37,630 nucleotides of DNA from Prevotella sp. (GTDB lineage: Bacteria; Bacteroidota; Bacteroidia; Bacteroidales; Bacteroidaceae): NCBI GenBank assembly GCA_017619375.1, contig JAFZSL010000044.1, positions 1 through 37,630 on the forward strand, read 5' to 3'. A program made the translations under genes and the position numbers. This document shows, one piece after another, positions 16,001 to 24,257 of this stretch. Numbering within the stretch: the stretch's first letter is position 1; each line of letters begins with the position of its first letter. The notes beneath the pieces were generated by a model. That model was not told the origin of the DNA. It did no database searches and was given only the letters and a program-made list of their open reading frames with translations.

Positions 16001-16214
16001 CGTGTTCCATCTGCTGAGCCTCTTTGTGCTTTCCAAGGTTGGCCAGTTCTTTCTTGGCTTTCTCGCGCAACTCCTGGGCTGCGACTTTGGTGAAGGTGGT
16101 CATGATGACTTGTTCGGGATTCATTTGGTTGTTTGCAACCATCTTTGCCACGTCCGTTGTAATTCTGTATGTCTTGCCAGATCCCGCTCCGGCACTGATG
16201 AATGTCTTTTTCAT
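13044..16214 (-). CDS. AddA/RecB-like helicase-nuclease
   Basis: A 1056-residue UvrD/RecB-family protein. Helicase motifs are complete: Walker A 'SAGAGSGKT' (residues 7-15), Ia 'TTFTKVAAQELREK' (39-52), II 'VDEFQD' (346-351), III 'GDKKQAIYGFRG' (373-384), IV 'HSYRS' (405-409), V 'TYHKSKGLEW' (682-691) and VI 'LLYVGVTRAR' (777-786). A C-terminal PD-(D/E)xK nuclease follows: H907, 'GYIDLVW' with D984, 'VIDYKT' with D997 and K999, and the 'QLDCYQQAL' helix. It should unwind and degrade DNA from double-strand ends with its partner, preparing them for recombination and destroying foreign linear DNA. Walker A starts at residue 7, so there is almost no N-terminal extension. The gene follows the AddB-like gene by 10 bases. 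Confidence 0.92.
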   Translation of the reverse strand: MKKTFISAGAGSGKTYRITTDVAKMVANNQMNPEQVIMTTFTKVAAQELREKAKKELANLGKHKEAQQMEHALIGTVHSVANTFLTKYWYQLGIMPDAAAMEDDELQIYRDHSLRGLLEDKDRFFLYRFAENHNITHGYNEQKSGINYEFWKADLCMVLNFMQWYGITEDQLNKSLETTESFIKCLEPAPDITLQSVLTDSFYQEVEDFFGLKNKLKDSQSAAKDFYYSLRTKPDVSAQDIEDFKKHIKLKITNKGNKYQLSGPATDDVKSFILEREFFTKEVAQELRTYASLIFHLAAKWQKEYRQYKDEHHLIDFNDMEEMFLKLLNMEEVQQDISSRYTHLFVDEFQDSNPMQVRIFQRLSSLLHTCYVGDKKQAIYGFRGSDTELTTAVADSIEDTEHLEHSYRSVKPLVDFSNAIFSQVFSQITDKEVKLSMPEENGNTTFVEHPLRLWPNSGDEDLALQIQQLILKEGISRKDIAVLARANAQLDKLAEELRKLKIPVCRESNDIKDSRTGRLLKALLTLVNTPSNQLARAEVAYLTEPGYNVTQIIENRLDHLATEKKTPQSYLENISIIKRLNQLQSFRSNEEQQYATNLLGYQSISALVESLIIELDLYSLVQGWENAQAEETNLQVFIDLARKYEDHATELAQPATVVGFIDFFTNQKQNGAANEDGVRLFTYHKSKGLEWKVVILLSLEKDAADATNIATSSMLGCHHHREQAPTPENPNPPMTISLVHNIYGGTNAAKAALISKLQQHPLWKTVSEQEVNEAARLLYVGVTRAREILILAPKMIDNAVNLNWFRSVGVNIPHQVMDGNNQQDFFDIKMPFLIETIDFDNLLEWPEENTSRVHDIISDFSPLDNIRHVAPSKAGTTPHDINVINDREQRMKADSKGDEALMGDFIHQVFCCCDDNINAEQVKTLRDSYGFTDKNMPDPQSLLESWKHLTKVLETRYGKSIIRHHEKPFRHLDAEGPIVSGYIDLVWETEDAYVVIDYKTCPGNYSLVFNPTSEHYAGRHGDQLDCYQQALEAEGKKKVKARVIYYPVTRFMVEVK

Positions 16215-16224
16215 GATGCTCCTT

Positions 16225-18915
16225 TTAGATGGTGAAACACTTGTAGTTGGAATAGAGGTTCTCTGCCTTTAAGGGATTCCCTGTCTGACCATTTGTCTCT
16301 AAAGGATAGACATCCCCGGATTGCTCATATTCAATTTCTTTTATGGGCATGTTGTCGGCGGTTTCTATCATGCCTTCACTGATTTCCCTGACCCTTTCGG
16401 CGTAGCCGTTTCTGAGTTGTGTCATGATTTCAGCATTGCTTTTTATGGGTTCTTTAGTACTTCCAAATATCTGCTCGCAATCCTCACCATTGAAAGCATC
16501 CGTGCTGAAGAGAATCCCAAGGGGCATGACGAAGTAGGCCGTACGTACGGATTGCGGATGATTTACATGGTTCATCAGCGTGGCTTCGTAGATGGCCAAC
16601 TGGATGGCGCGGTTGTTCTTCAAATAGTTCTTGAATTTGTCTTTCTTCGAGGCCCATTTGAGGTCGAAAATCACATCATTTCCCGCCGGGTCTCGCAAGA
16701 GCATGTCTAAGTATCCCTTGAGAAGGATACCGTTTCCGAATCCCAGGTTTTGTATTTCCTCTTGCTCACATTGAATGACAGTCAGCCCGTTGCCCTTGAT
16801 GATGTCTGCGAGTTTCTTGACACAGCTAAGGAGTTGATATTTCAGGCGTGCCCGGTCCAGATGATATTCCGGAAGCAGGAGAAGTGCTCCTTTGCTGACA
16901 AGGGCACTGCTGAAGGCCTTGTCATATTGGCTGACAACGAAATTGGCCAGGGAAATGTTATCTCTTTCTGCTGTGAAAAGAGTCTCTATCACTTTATGAG
17001 CCACGTTGCCGTAGGTGGTGGACAACTTGATGTCCATCTCGCTGACATCTTTGAAGTGGAGTGCGTATTGCATGAAATAGTCAAGTGGATTCTGAAGGAG
17101 TTGCTCCAGGGACGAGTAGCTTTCCATGGTACTCCAACTTACGGGATGTTCCTTCGCATCGAAACGGATTTCGCGGTTGTCTTCTTCACGATGGTTGTCT
17201 ACCGGTTCTATTACCTTTGTGGCGAGTTGTTCATAAAGCTGATCTCCATCTTCTGTCTTGGTGATGAATGGCAGTTGGAGATGCATGGGGTGCTTGGGAA
17301 GCTTGGTCGCCCCCTGCTGTTCGCAGGTGACGATGGTCAGTTTGCCTGATGTCTTAGGTATGGGTCTGCTCATCATCATTTGCATCATTTCTGCCTCATG
17401 TTCCTTGTCCCAGAGTAGCACATCATGCTCCTTCAGTTGTCCTATTTCATGATTGGATAGGAAATCAGTGGAGAGCGTGGCCGGGATGTCGCCGTAGAAA
17501 TCGCACCAAATGGTGTTCTCTGCCGTGTCAATCATGTTTGCCGGATGGTTGATGATGTTTCTGCCGTTTGCCTGGGCGTGGTAGAGGGTGAAGTCACCAT
17601 CCTCGTAAAGCGACTGTGCCCATTGGTTGAGTCTTGTGAAAGAAAGGTCCCCGTCGATGAGTGTTGTGATTTGGTTCAATAGGGCGTCGGTCATTTCCTT
17701 GACTTTTCTCAACTGGCTTATGCGGGCATCATAAGGTTGGACGGCATAGATGCTTATCGACTTTCCTGAAGCATAGTTGCTGATGGAGGACAAAAAATTG
17801 GACAATGCCTTGACATTGACGGTGTCGGTCTCTTCTGCCAATGACGATTCTCTGTCGTCTTTCCTTAGGTCGAAGGGAAGGAATTGGAGATAATTCTCCT
17901 CGCGTTGCTTTTTTGTTTTCTGTGGCGGTGTCGGGTCGTCCTCTGGCTTGAACTCCTTCTCGATGTAGTCGTTGATGCATTGTCGCACTTTGTCATTGCA
18001 GAAGCCTCCCTCACGGACAATCATCCTTGCCAGTTTCCTGCATAATAGCCCGTCAAGGGGGCACTCTGGCAGGGAGAGGTATTGAAGGAGTGAGTTCACG
18101 TTCAAAGGACGACGGAATAGTTGGATGGCCAGCAAGAACATCTGCGTGACCTGCGGGTTGGTGTTGGCCATCTCGCAGCCGCAGACAGGGTTGCCTGACA
18201 TGTGAAGCCAGTTGTCAAGGCGTTTGTTGTTGGAGTTGATCCAAACATCATAGGATTGCGGCTGTTGCTGTGTGAGCCAAACCTCAGCCTTCCATTGTTG
18301 AGTGAAGTGTATCTCGGTGATGGTTTGCAGAACAGCTTTCGTGTCATCGGCGTTTTCTATGATTTTGACACCAATCTTTTGCAGGGATCTCAGCAGTGGC
18401 TTGATGTAGTCTGGCAAGATTTCCAACCGGCAGGGAATCTCGATGACAAGTGTCTTATAGGCATTAGGTACATATGCTTCTCCGGATTCCATCAAATGAA
18501 TTTGACCTGAGATTTTTTTCAGCAATGTGGCCATGCCTCCATCATCATAGAGGGAGTCTATCTCTGCCAAAGTGTTGAGCCGGGTGCAGTCATTCAGTAT
18601 GGTTTCCTTGCTCCAACCACACATGGCAAGGCTGTCTCGCCAGCGTAGCAATGTCTTGGCGACGCTCATGCTGTCGATGGCGATGCTACGATGGAAAATG
18701 TTGCCTACGTTCTTCGTGTCATACTGCAGCAGGGCCTTGTGGTAGGATGTAAGCCGTTCTGGGTAAGACGGTATTTGCTGATGGATTCCGGCATGTAAAG
18801 CGAGTTGACTCAGAAGGTTTTGGGTTTCAAGGACTTGGACATCAAGCATCACCTCCTTGTTTTGTAAGTTGAAGTAACAACTCCCATTGTGGAAAGGACT
18901 ATATATTATCTTCAT
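16225..18915 (-). CDS. AddB-like nuclease subunit lacking Walker A and iron-sulphur cysteines
   Basis: An 896-residue protein encoded directly upstream of the addA-like gene. The C-terminal third is a PD-(D/E)xK nuclease: 'TYGNVAHKVIE' (H640), 'LKGYLDMLL' (D737), 'VIFDLKW' (D751, K753) and 'RAIQLAIYEA' (Q772, Y776). The middle has the AddB-type segment 'FRRPLNVNSLLQYLSLPECPLDGLL'. No GxxGxGKT P-loop is seen near the N-terminus, so the ATPase-like part is probably structural. The family's iron-sulphur cluster normally uses a Cys before the nuclease and three after. Here the first position reads 'LLQNPLDYFMQYAL' without Cys, and the end has only one Cys ('YSNYKCFTI'). It should cut one strand during end resection. 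The start at 18915 is the first ATG. Confidence 0.88.
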   Translation of the reverse strand: MKIIYSPFHNGSCYFNLQNKEVMLDVQVLETQNLLSQLALHAGIHQQIPSYPERLTSYHKALLQYDTKNVGNIFHRSIAIDSMSVAKTLLRWRDSLAMCGWSKETILNDCTRLNTLAEIDSLYDDGGMATLLKKISGQIHLMESGEAYVPNAYKTLVIEIPCRLEILPDYIKPLLRSLQKIGVKIIENADDTKAVLQTITEIHFTQQWKAEVWLTQQQPQSYDVWINSNNKRLDNWLHMSGNPVCGCEMANTNPQVTQMFLLAIQLFRRPLNVNSLLQYLSLPECPLDGLLCRKLARMIVREGGFCNDKVRQCINDYIEKEFKPEDDPTPPQKTKKQREENYLQFLPFDLRKDDRESSLAEETDTVNVKALSNFLSSISNYASGKSISIYAVQPYDARISQLRKVKEMTDALLNQITTLIDGDLSFTRLNQWAQSLYEDGDFTLYHAQANGRNIINHPANMIDTAENTIWCDFYGDIPATLSTDFLSNHEIGQLKEHDVLLWDKEHEAEMMQMMMSRPIPKTSGKLTIVTCEQQGATKLPKHPMHLQLPFITKTEDGDQLYEQLATKVIEPVDNHREEDNREIRFDAKEHPVSWSTMESYSSLEQLLQNPLDYFMQYALHFKDVSEMDIKLSTTYGNVAHKVIETLFTAERDNISLANFVVSQYDKAFSSALVSKGALLLLPEYHLDRARLKYQLLSCVKKLADIIKGNGLTVIQCEQEEIQNLGFGNGILLKGYLDMLLRDPAGNDVIFDLKWASKKDKFKNYLKNNRAIQLAIYEATLMNHVNHPQSVRTAYFVMPLGILFSTDAFNGEDCEQIFGSTKEPIKSNAEIMTQLRNGYAERVREISEGMIETADNMPIKEIEYEQSGDVYPLETNGQTGNPLKAENLYSNYKCFTI

Positions 18916-19503
18916 GTTAGGTGTATTGGATTTGAAGTTGTCTTAGAGTGCAAAGGTGCAAATTATAATGAAAATGAATAAGTCAATATGTAAAACGTAT
19001 GTGCAAAAATAGTGATATTTCCTCAATATACCGCATGTTTGTCTCGATTAATTGAATAAAAAACAGGTCGATACTAAAAAAGACTTCCAATCGATGGATT
19101 CTTGTTCACTTTAAATAGTTTCTTTCGGGTATTTCGTGAGCGTCTTTCAGTTGTGCTGAGAAATGAATGGCCTTTGGCTATTTCGGTCATTTCGTGTTTG
19201 TTGTTGATGTATGGAAGATGTCAGTAAAATAATTGAATAATTCTCCAATTACTCCCTATGGTCGTGGGTCTTCGACAAATCTCGCTAATTCGGGATGAAA
19301 TATTCTTTTAGGCGGGCACAAGACCCGCCTCTACTGTCGCAACGTTTGCCGACCACGTTGCAAGTCTTTAAATCAGACATTTTCGGTTGTTTCGTGTTCT
19401 TTCTTATGTGTTCGGCAATTGGTTTAGGCTATTGGCATGGAATGGAAAGCCAGAAGGGGCGACAGAATGACTCTGCCGCCCCTTCTGGGTTGCCCAATAG
19501 TTA
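18916..19503. other. Intergenic region, AT-rich, with small hairpins
   Basis: No gene is supported. The stretch upstream of the addB-like gene is AT-rich. A short palindrome AGGCGGG/CCCGCCT lies at 19310-19330 and the terminator hairpin of the next gene at 19450-19488. No well-spaced promoter was found for the addB-like gene; a CACCTTTG at 18958-18951 on the minus strand is one base off the -7 consensus. Confidence 0.5.
19450..19488 (-). terminator. Hairpin downstream of the 19504 gene
   Basis: Arms CCAGAAGGGGCG (19450-19461) and CGCCCCTTCTGG (19477-19488) pair perfectly, with an inner CAG/CTG. It starts 15 bases past the stop of the minus-strand gene. Confidence 0.65.
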
Positions 19504-20049
19504 TCATGGACACATCTGGCTCAAAAGATATTTCTTAATCAAAGAAGCATGAGAGAGTGGTTTTGAGGGATTGTCAATGTCTTCATTGGTGTCATAGTCG
19601 AGGAAGACGATGGTCTTGCCTTCTCTGAGCAATGAGAGGAAATACTCGATTTCTTTTTGGCACTTGTGTTCCAACATCCAATTGTATGAGGGCACGTAAA
19701 TCTCTTTTCTTGCTGTAAGATATCCAAGCAGTTCCTTGCTTCCAAGGCCTTTCTGATGACCGAGACATTTGCCGTGTGTGCGTACCGTGCGTTTGAGGTC
19801 TTTCATCGTGCGGTTGTTGAAGCAACTGAAGTCTATCCCCTCGTTTTGAAAGACCTTAAGTCCTTGCCAAATTCCTTCTACACAAGCAGAAGTCACAGTA
19901 CCAGAGAATGGAATAGGAATGCCACCGTGTGGATAAAACGGGGAAAGGGTTTTATATTCACCTTTGCTTGTCACATCGAAAATCATCGCATCAGGATATT
20001 CCTTGAGGATATTTTCTTTCTTTGTCCTTTTGTTTTTAATGATGACCAT
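19504..20049 (-). CDS. Cytoplasmic protein, DUF6939-like, possibly NADAR-related
   Basis: A 181-residue protein with no signal peptide or membrane segment. From memory it matches the family called DUF6939. The core 'LSPFYPHGGIPIPFS', then 'ACVEGIWQGLKVFQNEGID', 'NNRTMKDLKRTVRTHGKCLG' and 'SKELLGYLTARKEIYVPSYN' echoes the YbiA/NADAR layout: N-F/Y-P near the start, then S-x-E-x-x-x-Q-x-x-K, then a late R-rich helix. NADAR proteins act on ADP-ribose linkages; whether this one does is inference from a weak pattern. 'KTIVFLDYDTNEDI' and 'KPLSHASLIKKYLLS' close the protein. It is a single-gene unit with a hairpin after it. Confidence 0.65.
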   Translation of the reverse strand: MVIIKNKRTKKENILKEYPDAMIFDVTSKGEYKTLSPFYPHGGIPIPFSGTVTSACVEGIWQGLKVFQNEGIDFSCFNNRTMKDLKRTVRTHGKCLGHQKGLGSKELLGYLTARKEIYVPSYNWMLEHKCQKEIEYFLSLLREGKTIVFLDYDTNEDIDNPSKPLSHASLIKKYLLSQMCP

Positions 20050-20235
20050 ACACTTTTCAAAACTTTAACATGATTATTTTATGTTTTCAAATAGTAATTC
20101 CATTAATGATTCCCAAATTTTGAGAAAAGTAATCAGTTAATATGTCAATTTCTTAAGCACCTGGCTTATTTTTCTGTCATCGTCACTGTATGCGACGTTC
20201 TCCCTCCAATAATGCAGGTAGACTTGTTCTTATCT

Positions 20236-21042
20236 TCATTTTACCTCCATCGCTTTGCAGTGATTCTTGGCATATCGGTACAGCAGCCAACTGATGAACA
20301 GGTCGACCAAGAAAAACACTACGAAAATCAACAGGTTGACCTTGACATAATTCGCCCATGTACCTCCTGCTAAATCTTTCAGTTCGCCGACGCATTTCCT
20401 GCCCGCATCCAACAAAGGAAGATGAATGTAATGGTTCCAAACGACGATGGTCATTATCGCATTCAGCACAAGCCATCCCCCGGTGAGAAGCAGTGGCAGG
20501 TATTGACGGCCTTGTGCTTTAATCAGTCCGCGGACGCTGACAAGGAAGGCAGGAATTGCGAAAACCGTCGGGAGTAGCGAATGGAAATAAATTTGCTCAT
20601 ACGTACAGTATTCGAAATAGGTAAGTCCTGTGATGGCTGCCAGTTCCGCCATGATGGCGCAGCATACGGCAAACAGTCCCTCAATCTCGCTGAGAGGCGA
20701 CACCAATCCGACGACAAGACCCACGGCAGGAACCATCAGCACCCATGACACCACCGCCCAACGCTTCAGCCATGGATAGAGAGCCAGACAGACGTTTGTC
20801 AGTATCAATGCAGTCCACCCGCCCATCAAAGCAGGATACGCAGCTTCCTTTCCGTAGCGTTCCCCAGCACGAAGGGTTTGACAAAGTTGACCGTCGATGT
20901 TCAGTCCCACATTACATAACCCATAACCATACCAAATAGCACAACATAAGGCAACAAAAGCCATTATATAATGACGTTTCCAGGCAAGTATGGCAAAAGC
21001 GATGACTGCGGTCGCAAAATTCAATATGATAAGGATGTTCAT
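20236..21042 (-). CDS. Multi-pass membrane protein of unknown function
   Basis: A 268-residue protein with about seven hydrophobic segments: residues 3-19 (ILIILNFATAVIAFAILAW), 26-44, 72-90, 95-116, 125-142, 160-176, 185-204 and 238-260 (VNLLIFVVFFLVDLFISWLLY); the exact number is uncertain. Short charged loops alternate with these and no catalytic motif stands out. The last segment resembles the last segment of the 151-residue membrane protein at 24258-24713 (VNLIIFVLLFLVLSGANIWLAY), so the two may be distant relatives. It stands 40 bases after the lipoprotein gene 21083-22024 on the same strand and may share its transcript. Confidence 0.7.
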   Translation of the reverse strand: MNILIILNFATAVIAFAILAWKRHYIMAFVALCCAIWYGYGLCNVGLNIDGQLCQTLRAGERYGKEAAYPALMGGWTALILTNVCLALYPWLKRWAVVSWVLMVPAVGLVVGLVSPLSEIEGLFAVCCAIMAELAAITGLTYFEYCTYEQIYFHSLLPTVFAIPAFLVSVRGLIKAQGRQYLPLLLTGGWLVLNAIMTIVVWNHYIHLPLLDAGRKCVGELKDLAGGTWANYVKVNLLIFVVFFLVDLFISWLLYRYAKNHCKAMEVK

Positions 21043-21082
21043 ATGTTATTGTTTTTATAGTGATGATAAAAAAATGTCTTGG

Positions 21083-22024
21083 TCACTGATTTTTTGCTTG
21101 ATAGTCATGTATTTCTTGAGTGGCTATCCTCAATAAAGCGATTTTATACATGGTGGCTTTCAGCATGTATTCTTCAAATTCCTTGTCGTTGAGAATTTTT
21201 GTCCCCTCTTTTTTGTTTAGGATATCATAGACAGGAATGGTTGCCTCGTCAAAAAAATAGGCTGCTTCCATGATTAATGGTTCGTTGTTTTTAGCCAGGC
21301 CAGAGGAGCCGTCAAGCATGCGCATGATGGGAATAATCATCTTGAAGAACGCACAAGACTCCAAGAAGCATGACATTTTATAATAGTCCTTGTCAGAAAG
21401 ACGTCGCATACTGCTGATGCTATCCAGACATATTTCACACTCAGAGCAGTAATAGTAATCTCGTTCGTTAAAAGAACCCCCGTTGTTCATTGTGTTCAGT
21501 GTGTGGAATAATTGCATGTCTTGTATGGATGTAAACTTCAGCCAGGACAAGAGTTTTACATCCTTGCAGCCTTTCCCGACAAATGATTGATGTAAACTGT
21601 CGCATAAGGGAAGCATTTGTTTAAGCGCGTATGTGCTTAAGTAAGACAAATCGCCGTGAATGCCCAAGATGGCATTGAAATAAGACATTCCATAAGCAAT
21701 ATAACATTGCATCTGATAGATGTCGGCCATGCTTTTCGAGTATGACTGGCTCTTTGCCCTTACACGTTTAGCCATTGCATGTACTGTGTCTGCCGCCCAT
21801 TCAGATTCCGTGTCACCACCGATAATTGGCATGGCCGAAGCGAAAGAGTCAAGGGCATTCACGTATTCAGACACGATTTTTTCTTGCGCCGCCCCCGAGA
21901 GTGCTATCCATTCCGCTTCAGAAGAAGCCGATTTCATTGAGGGCTGTTTATTGCATGAATTGATGCAAAGCGCAAAACTCATAAGAGTTAACAAATATAA
22001 TACTTTAAGTGATGTGGCTTTCAT
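21083..22024 (-). CDS. Lipoprotein, mostly helical, unknown function
   Basis: A 313-residue protein with a lipoprotein signal (MKATSLKVLYLLTLMSFALC, then INSC as the lipobox). The mature part is predominantly helical: 'GAAQEKIVSEYVNALDSFAS', 'DTVHAMAKRVRAKSQSYSKS', 'MQCYIAYGMSYFNAILGIHG', 'RDYYYCSECEICLDSISSMR' and 'KEFEEYMLKATMYKIALLRI'. A C-SEC-EIC cysteine cluster at about residue 190 might pair into disulfides in the periplasm. I recognise no family. It is followed closely by the membrane protein at 20236-21042 and lies 63 bases after the M23 peptidase gene. Confidence 0.72.
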   Translation of the reverse strand: MKATSLKVLYLLTLMSFALCINSCNKQPSMKSASSEAEWIALSGAAQEKIVSEYVNALDSFASAMPIIGGDTESEWAADTVHAMAKRVRAKSQSYSKSMADIYQMQCYIAYGMSYFNAILGIHGDLSYLSTYALKQMLPLCDSLHQSFVGKGCKDVKLLSWLKFTSIQDMQLFHTLNTMNNGGSFNERDYYYCSECEICLDSISSMRRLSDKDYYKMSCFLESCAFFKMIIPIMRMLDGSSGLAKNNEPLIMEAAYFFDEATIPVYDILNKKEGTKILNDKEFEEYMLKATMYKIALLRIATQEIHDYQAKNQ

Positions 22025-22087
22025 ATCATTTCATTTTTAAAACGTAATCCAGTTGGTGCATTTAGGGGTTGGCATATGGTTTGCGAG

Positions 22088-22600
22088 TCATTCCAATTCC
22101 TTGATGGGATTGATGAAAAAGAGATGCTTTTTCGGATCCCATTGTCCTTCACCTTGCGGGTAGATGGTGGAGATGCTGTAGTGCAGGTGCGGGGACTTCC
22201 CTGCTGCATTGCCAGTGTCTCCCACCTTGCCGATGACAGACTTTTTTGTGACGATGGCACCGACATGGGTATCTATCTCACTCATGTGGGCATAGTAGTG
22301 GAAACGCAATTTCGAACTGAACACCAAAACGATGTTGCCGCCTGCGCCTTTGGTGTGCATTGCAGCCACGACAATCCCACCAATGGCAGGATGAACCGGG
22401 GTCCCTTTTTTTGCAAAGATGTCTATGCCACGATGCTTGTGGTCGCCCCACGGATGCCAGAACGATTCCTTGTTGTAACTTTCCTTTCCACATCCCTCCA
22501 CTGGGTTTTGAATCTTGGAGGGCAACAACAGGTTCAAAACAATAAGAACCACTATAACCCACATGATTCTTTTCAGCCATTTTTTACGGTTCTTTTTCAT
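22088..22600 (-). CDS. Membrane-anchored M23 (LytM-type) metallopeptidase
   Basis: A 170-residue protein: a positively charged N-terminus (MKKNRKKWLKRI), one membrane segment (about 12-26), then an M23 domain. Metal-binding motifs are complete: 'HRGIDIF' gives H56 and D60 (HxxxD), 'HYYAHM' holds H105 and 'PHLHYSI' gives H138 and H140 (HxH). Typical flanks are 'GTPVHPAIGGIVVAA' and 'IGKVGDTGNAAGKSPHLHY'. Enzymes with this motif set are zinc endopeptidases that cut peptide cross-bridges in peptidoglycan. It has no LysM or SH3 domain and is short for the family, so it probably acts at the inner-membrane face. A possible -7 element TAATTTTG sits at 22615-22608 on the minus strand. Confidence 0.9.
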   Translation of the reverse strand: MKKNRKKWLKRIMWVIVVLIVLNLLLPSKIQNPVEGCGKESYNKESFWHPWGDHKHRGIDIFAKKGTPVHPAIGGIVVAAMHTKGAGGNIVLVFSSKLRFHYYAHMSEIDTHVGAIVTKKSVIGKVGDTGNAAGKSPHLHYSISTIYPQGEGQWDPKKHLFFINPIKELE

Positions 22601-22691
22601 ATCAGTGCAAAATTATCTTATTTTAGAAACAATCGACTTTTTCCTATGATTTTATGAATTGCCTTTTTTTTGTATGGGCATGAGTATATGA

Positions 22692-23225
22692 TTATTTTTT
22701 CATTATTGTTTTCTTGCAGTTATTGTATGTATAATCGTAAAAACACGCATCAAAAAACACGGTTTTGTCGGGTAGTTGAACCTCCACGAAATCGTGATCC
22801 TTCACAAACCCTTCCCACGAAGAGGGAACTATGGATTTAAGCGTTTTGCAGATACTGACCCCAAACCTTCTGACATCACCTACTACTGGTTTCGCCTTGC
22901 CTTTGATTTTGTTTGAGTCAAAACATTGTTGACAGATTGCAGCACACAACTTGGCGTATCCTACACAGTTGGCTTTCCCTGCTTCTATGTCATTGGTTTT
23001 TGTAAACCTAAGCATTTTTGCAGTTTGTTTTGTGCTGTATGTGATGATTTCATCTTCTGTAAAGCCTTTTGTGTCATTGGCTATCTGCTCCTTCAATTCG
23101 GCAGAAAGAGGAAAGCCATCTCCACCTCTATCAACAGTTTTTACCAACTCGAATGATAATAGGAATCGCAACAATACGATGATTATCACGGTTGCGAATG
23201 CGTATTTCAATAGTTTCTTTCTCAT
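22692..23225 (-). CDS. Membrane-anchored transglutaminase-like protein
   Basis: A 177-residue protein with one N-terminal membrane segment (about residues 8-24) and a periplasmic part. 'KANCVGYAKLCAAIC' (C87), 'VKDHDFVEVQL' (H144) and 'KTVFFDACFYDY' (D159) lie in the order and context of the Cys-His-Asp triad of transglutaminase-like proteins (papain-like fold). Such domains in bacteria are usually peptidases. The domain is short, close to the minimum for the fold. It lies between the M23 and YiiX-like genes on the same strand, about 90 and 216 bases away. Assignment rests on the triad pattern only, without a profile search. Confidence 0.72.
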   Translation of the reverse strand: MRKKLLKYAFATVIIIVLLRFLLSFELVKTVDRGGDGFPLSAELKEQIANDTKGFTEDEIITYSTKQTAKMLRFTKTNDIEAGKANCVGYAKLCAAICQQCFDSNKIKGKAKPVVGDVRRFGVSICKTLKSIVPSSWEGFVKDHDFVEVQLPDKTVFFDACFYDYTYNNCKKTIMKK

Positions 23226-23441
23226 ATGGTCACCTCACTTTCTTGGTGTTATATGGATTAGATGTCGCTGCTTTTCATAAAGTTGTTATGAACCATAGCA
23301 CAATAGTTCTGGAAAAGGAGAAAAACAAATTCTTCATAACACTATTTTTATCGTCCTTCATCAACCATGCCTCAATCTCAATGTATAGTAGGCAAATGCC
23401 GCAATGGCGGTGAGGAAATTGAGAATGTTGAGATGTCTATT

Positions 23442-24020
23442 TCAGATGTCATGTGCATGTTTGGAGTTGTAGATGTCAATCGGAGCCACGACCTCTTGGT
23501 CAAGGCTGATGCCTCGTAGGATGAGCTTTTTCTTTAGCCCGAATAAATGATATGACGATACTTTTCTATATTTGCACAATTCCATACCAAATTGCTTTTG
23601 GTAAATGTGGTGAATAAGTTCCGAACAATAAAACAGATTGTTATTTGGTTTGAAAGAACTGTCGTAGCGACGGCCAAGCAGATGCTTGTACTTCACTTTA
23701 ACGGGAGTGTCAATGACTCGCTTCGCCCACCATTGCTTGCCTTTTCCCCGGTCTATGAATTCCTGCAGAGGGGTCAACTTCAGTATCCCGGTTGCTTCCA
23801 GCACATACAAGCCATTGGGTTTCTCGATGATGATGCCGCAGTGGCTCAGTACAGACATCGTGGCATACTGGATGGCAGGCGACTGCTTTGACTTCGACGT
23901 GTGGAAGATGAGGTCGCCCTCCTTCAGCTTTTCAACCGATGTCTGCCCCATGCAGTATTTGAAACCAAAGACCAGCATTGCAAGGACCAAGATGCCAAAA
24001 GTGATTTTTAGCTTTTTCAT
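23442..24020 (-). CDS. YiiX/YaeF-type permuted NlpC/P60 (C92) amidase
   Basis: A 192-residue protein from the ATG at 24020 (MKKLKITFGILVLAMLVFGF, signal peptide or anchor); a TTG at 24104 overlaps the promoter and is rejected. The body fits the circularly permuted papain-like C92 family: 'LKEGDLIFHTS', 'SPAIQYATMSVLSHCGIII' (H60), 'LYVLEATGILKLTPLQEFI' (E75), 'RRYDSSF' and 'LFYCSELIHHIY' (nucleophile C132). Family members are thought to hydrolyse amide bonds in peptides or lipid-linked substrates. It is a single unit with its own strong promoter at 24074-24104. Confidence 0.87.
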   Translation of the reverse strand: MKKLKITFGILVLAMLVFGFKYCMGQTSVEKLKEGDLIFHTSKSKQSPAIQYATMSVLSHCGIIIEKPNGLYVLEATGILKLTPLQEFIDRGKGKQWWAKRVIDTPVKVKYKHLLGRRYDSSFKPNNNLFYCSELIHHIYQKQFGMELCKYRKVSSYHLFGLKKKLILRGISLDQEVVAPIDIYNSKHAHDI

Positions 24021-24073
24021 TGTCTTTTTGCTTTTCTTTTTCGTTTTGATATGATTTCTATGTTTTGATGCCA

Positions 24074-24104
24074 CAAAGTTAGTTCGAAATGTCTGACATT
24101 CCAA
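24074..24104 (-). promoter_or_regulatory. Bacteroidetes-type promoter for the YiiX-like gene
   Basis: On the minus strand TTG (24104-24102), a 20-base spacer and TAACTTTG (24081-24074) match the consensus in sequence and spacing. The ATG is 54 bases downstream. Confidence 0.7.
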
Positions 24105-24257
24105 TTATAAATAAGTAAAATGTATGAACACCAGCGTTTGTTGTATGAGTTGACCTATAAGGTTGTTGTCGATTCAACCAGTCATGTAAAATTGAACAAT
24201 TATGAGAAAGGATATCAAAAGGTCTGTCATTTTTTCGTTGAATAGTTGGGTGATATG

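Noticed and set aside
13044-18915. The helicase-nuclease pair as a dedicated phage-defence system
   Set aside because: Motifs and operon order fit the housekeeping AddAB/RecBCD role, and no defence gene stands next to it.
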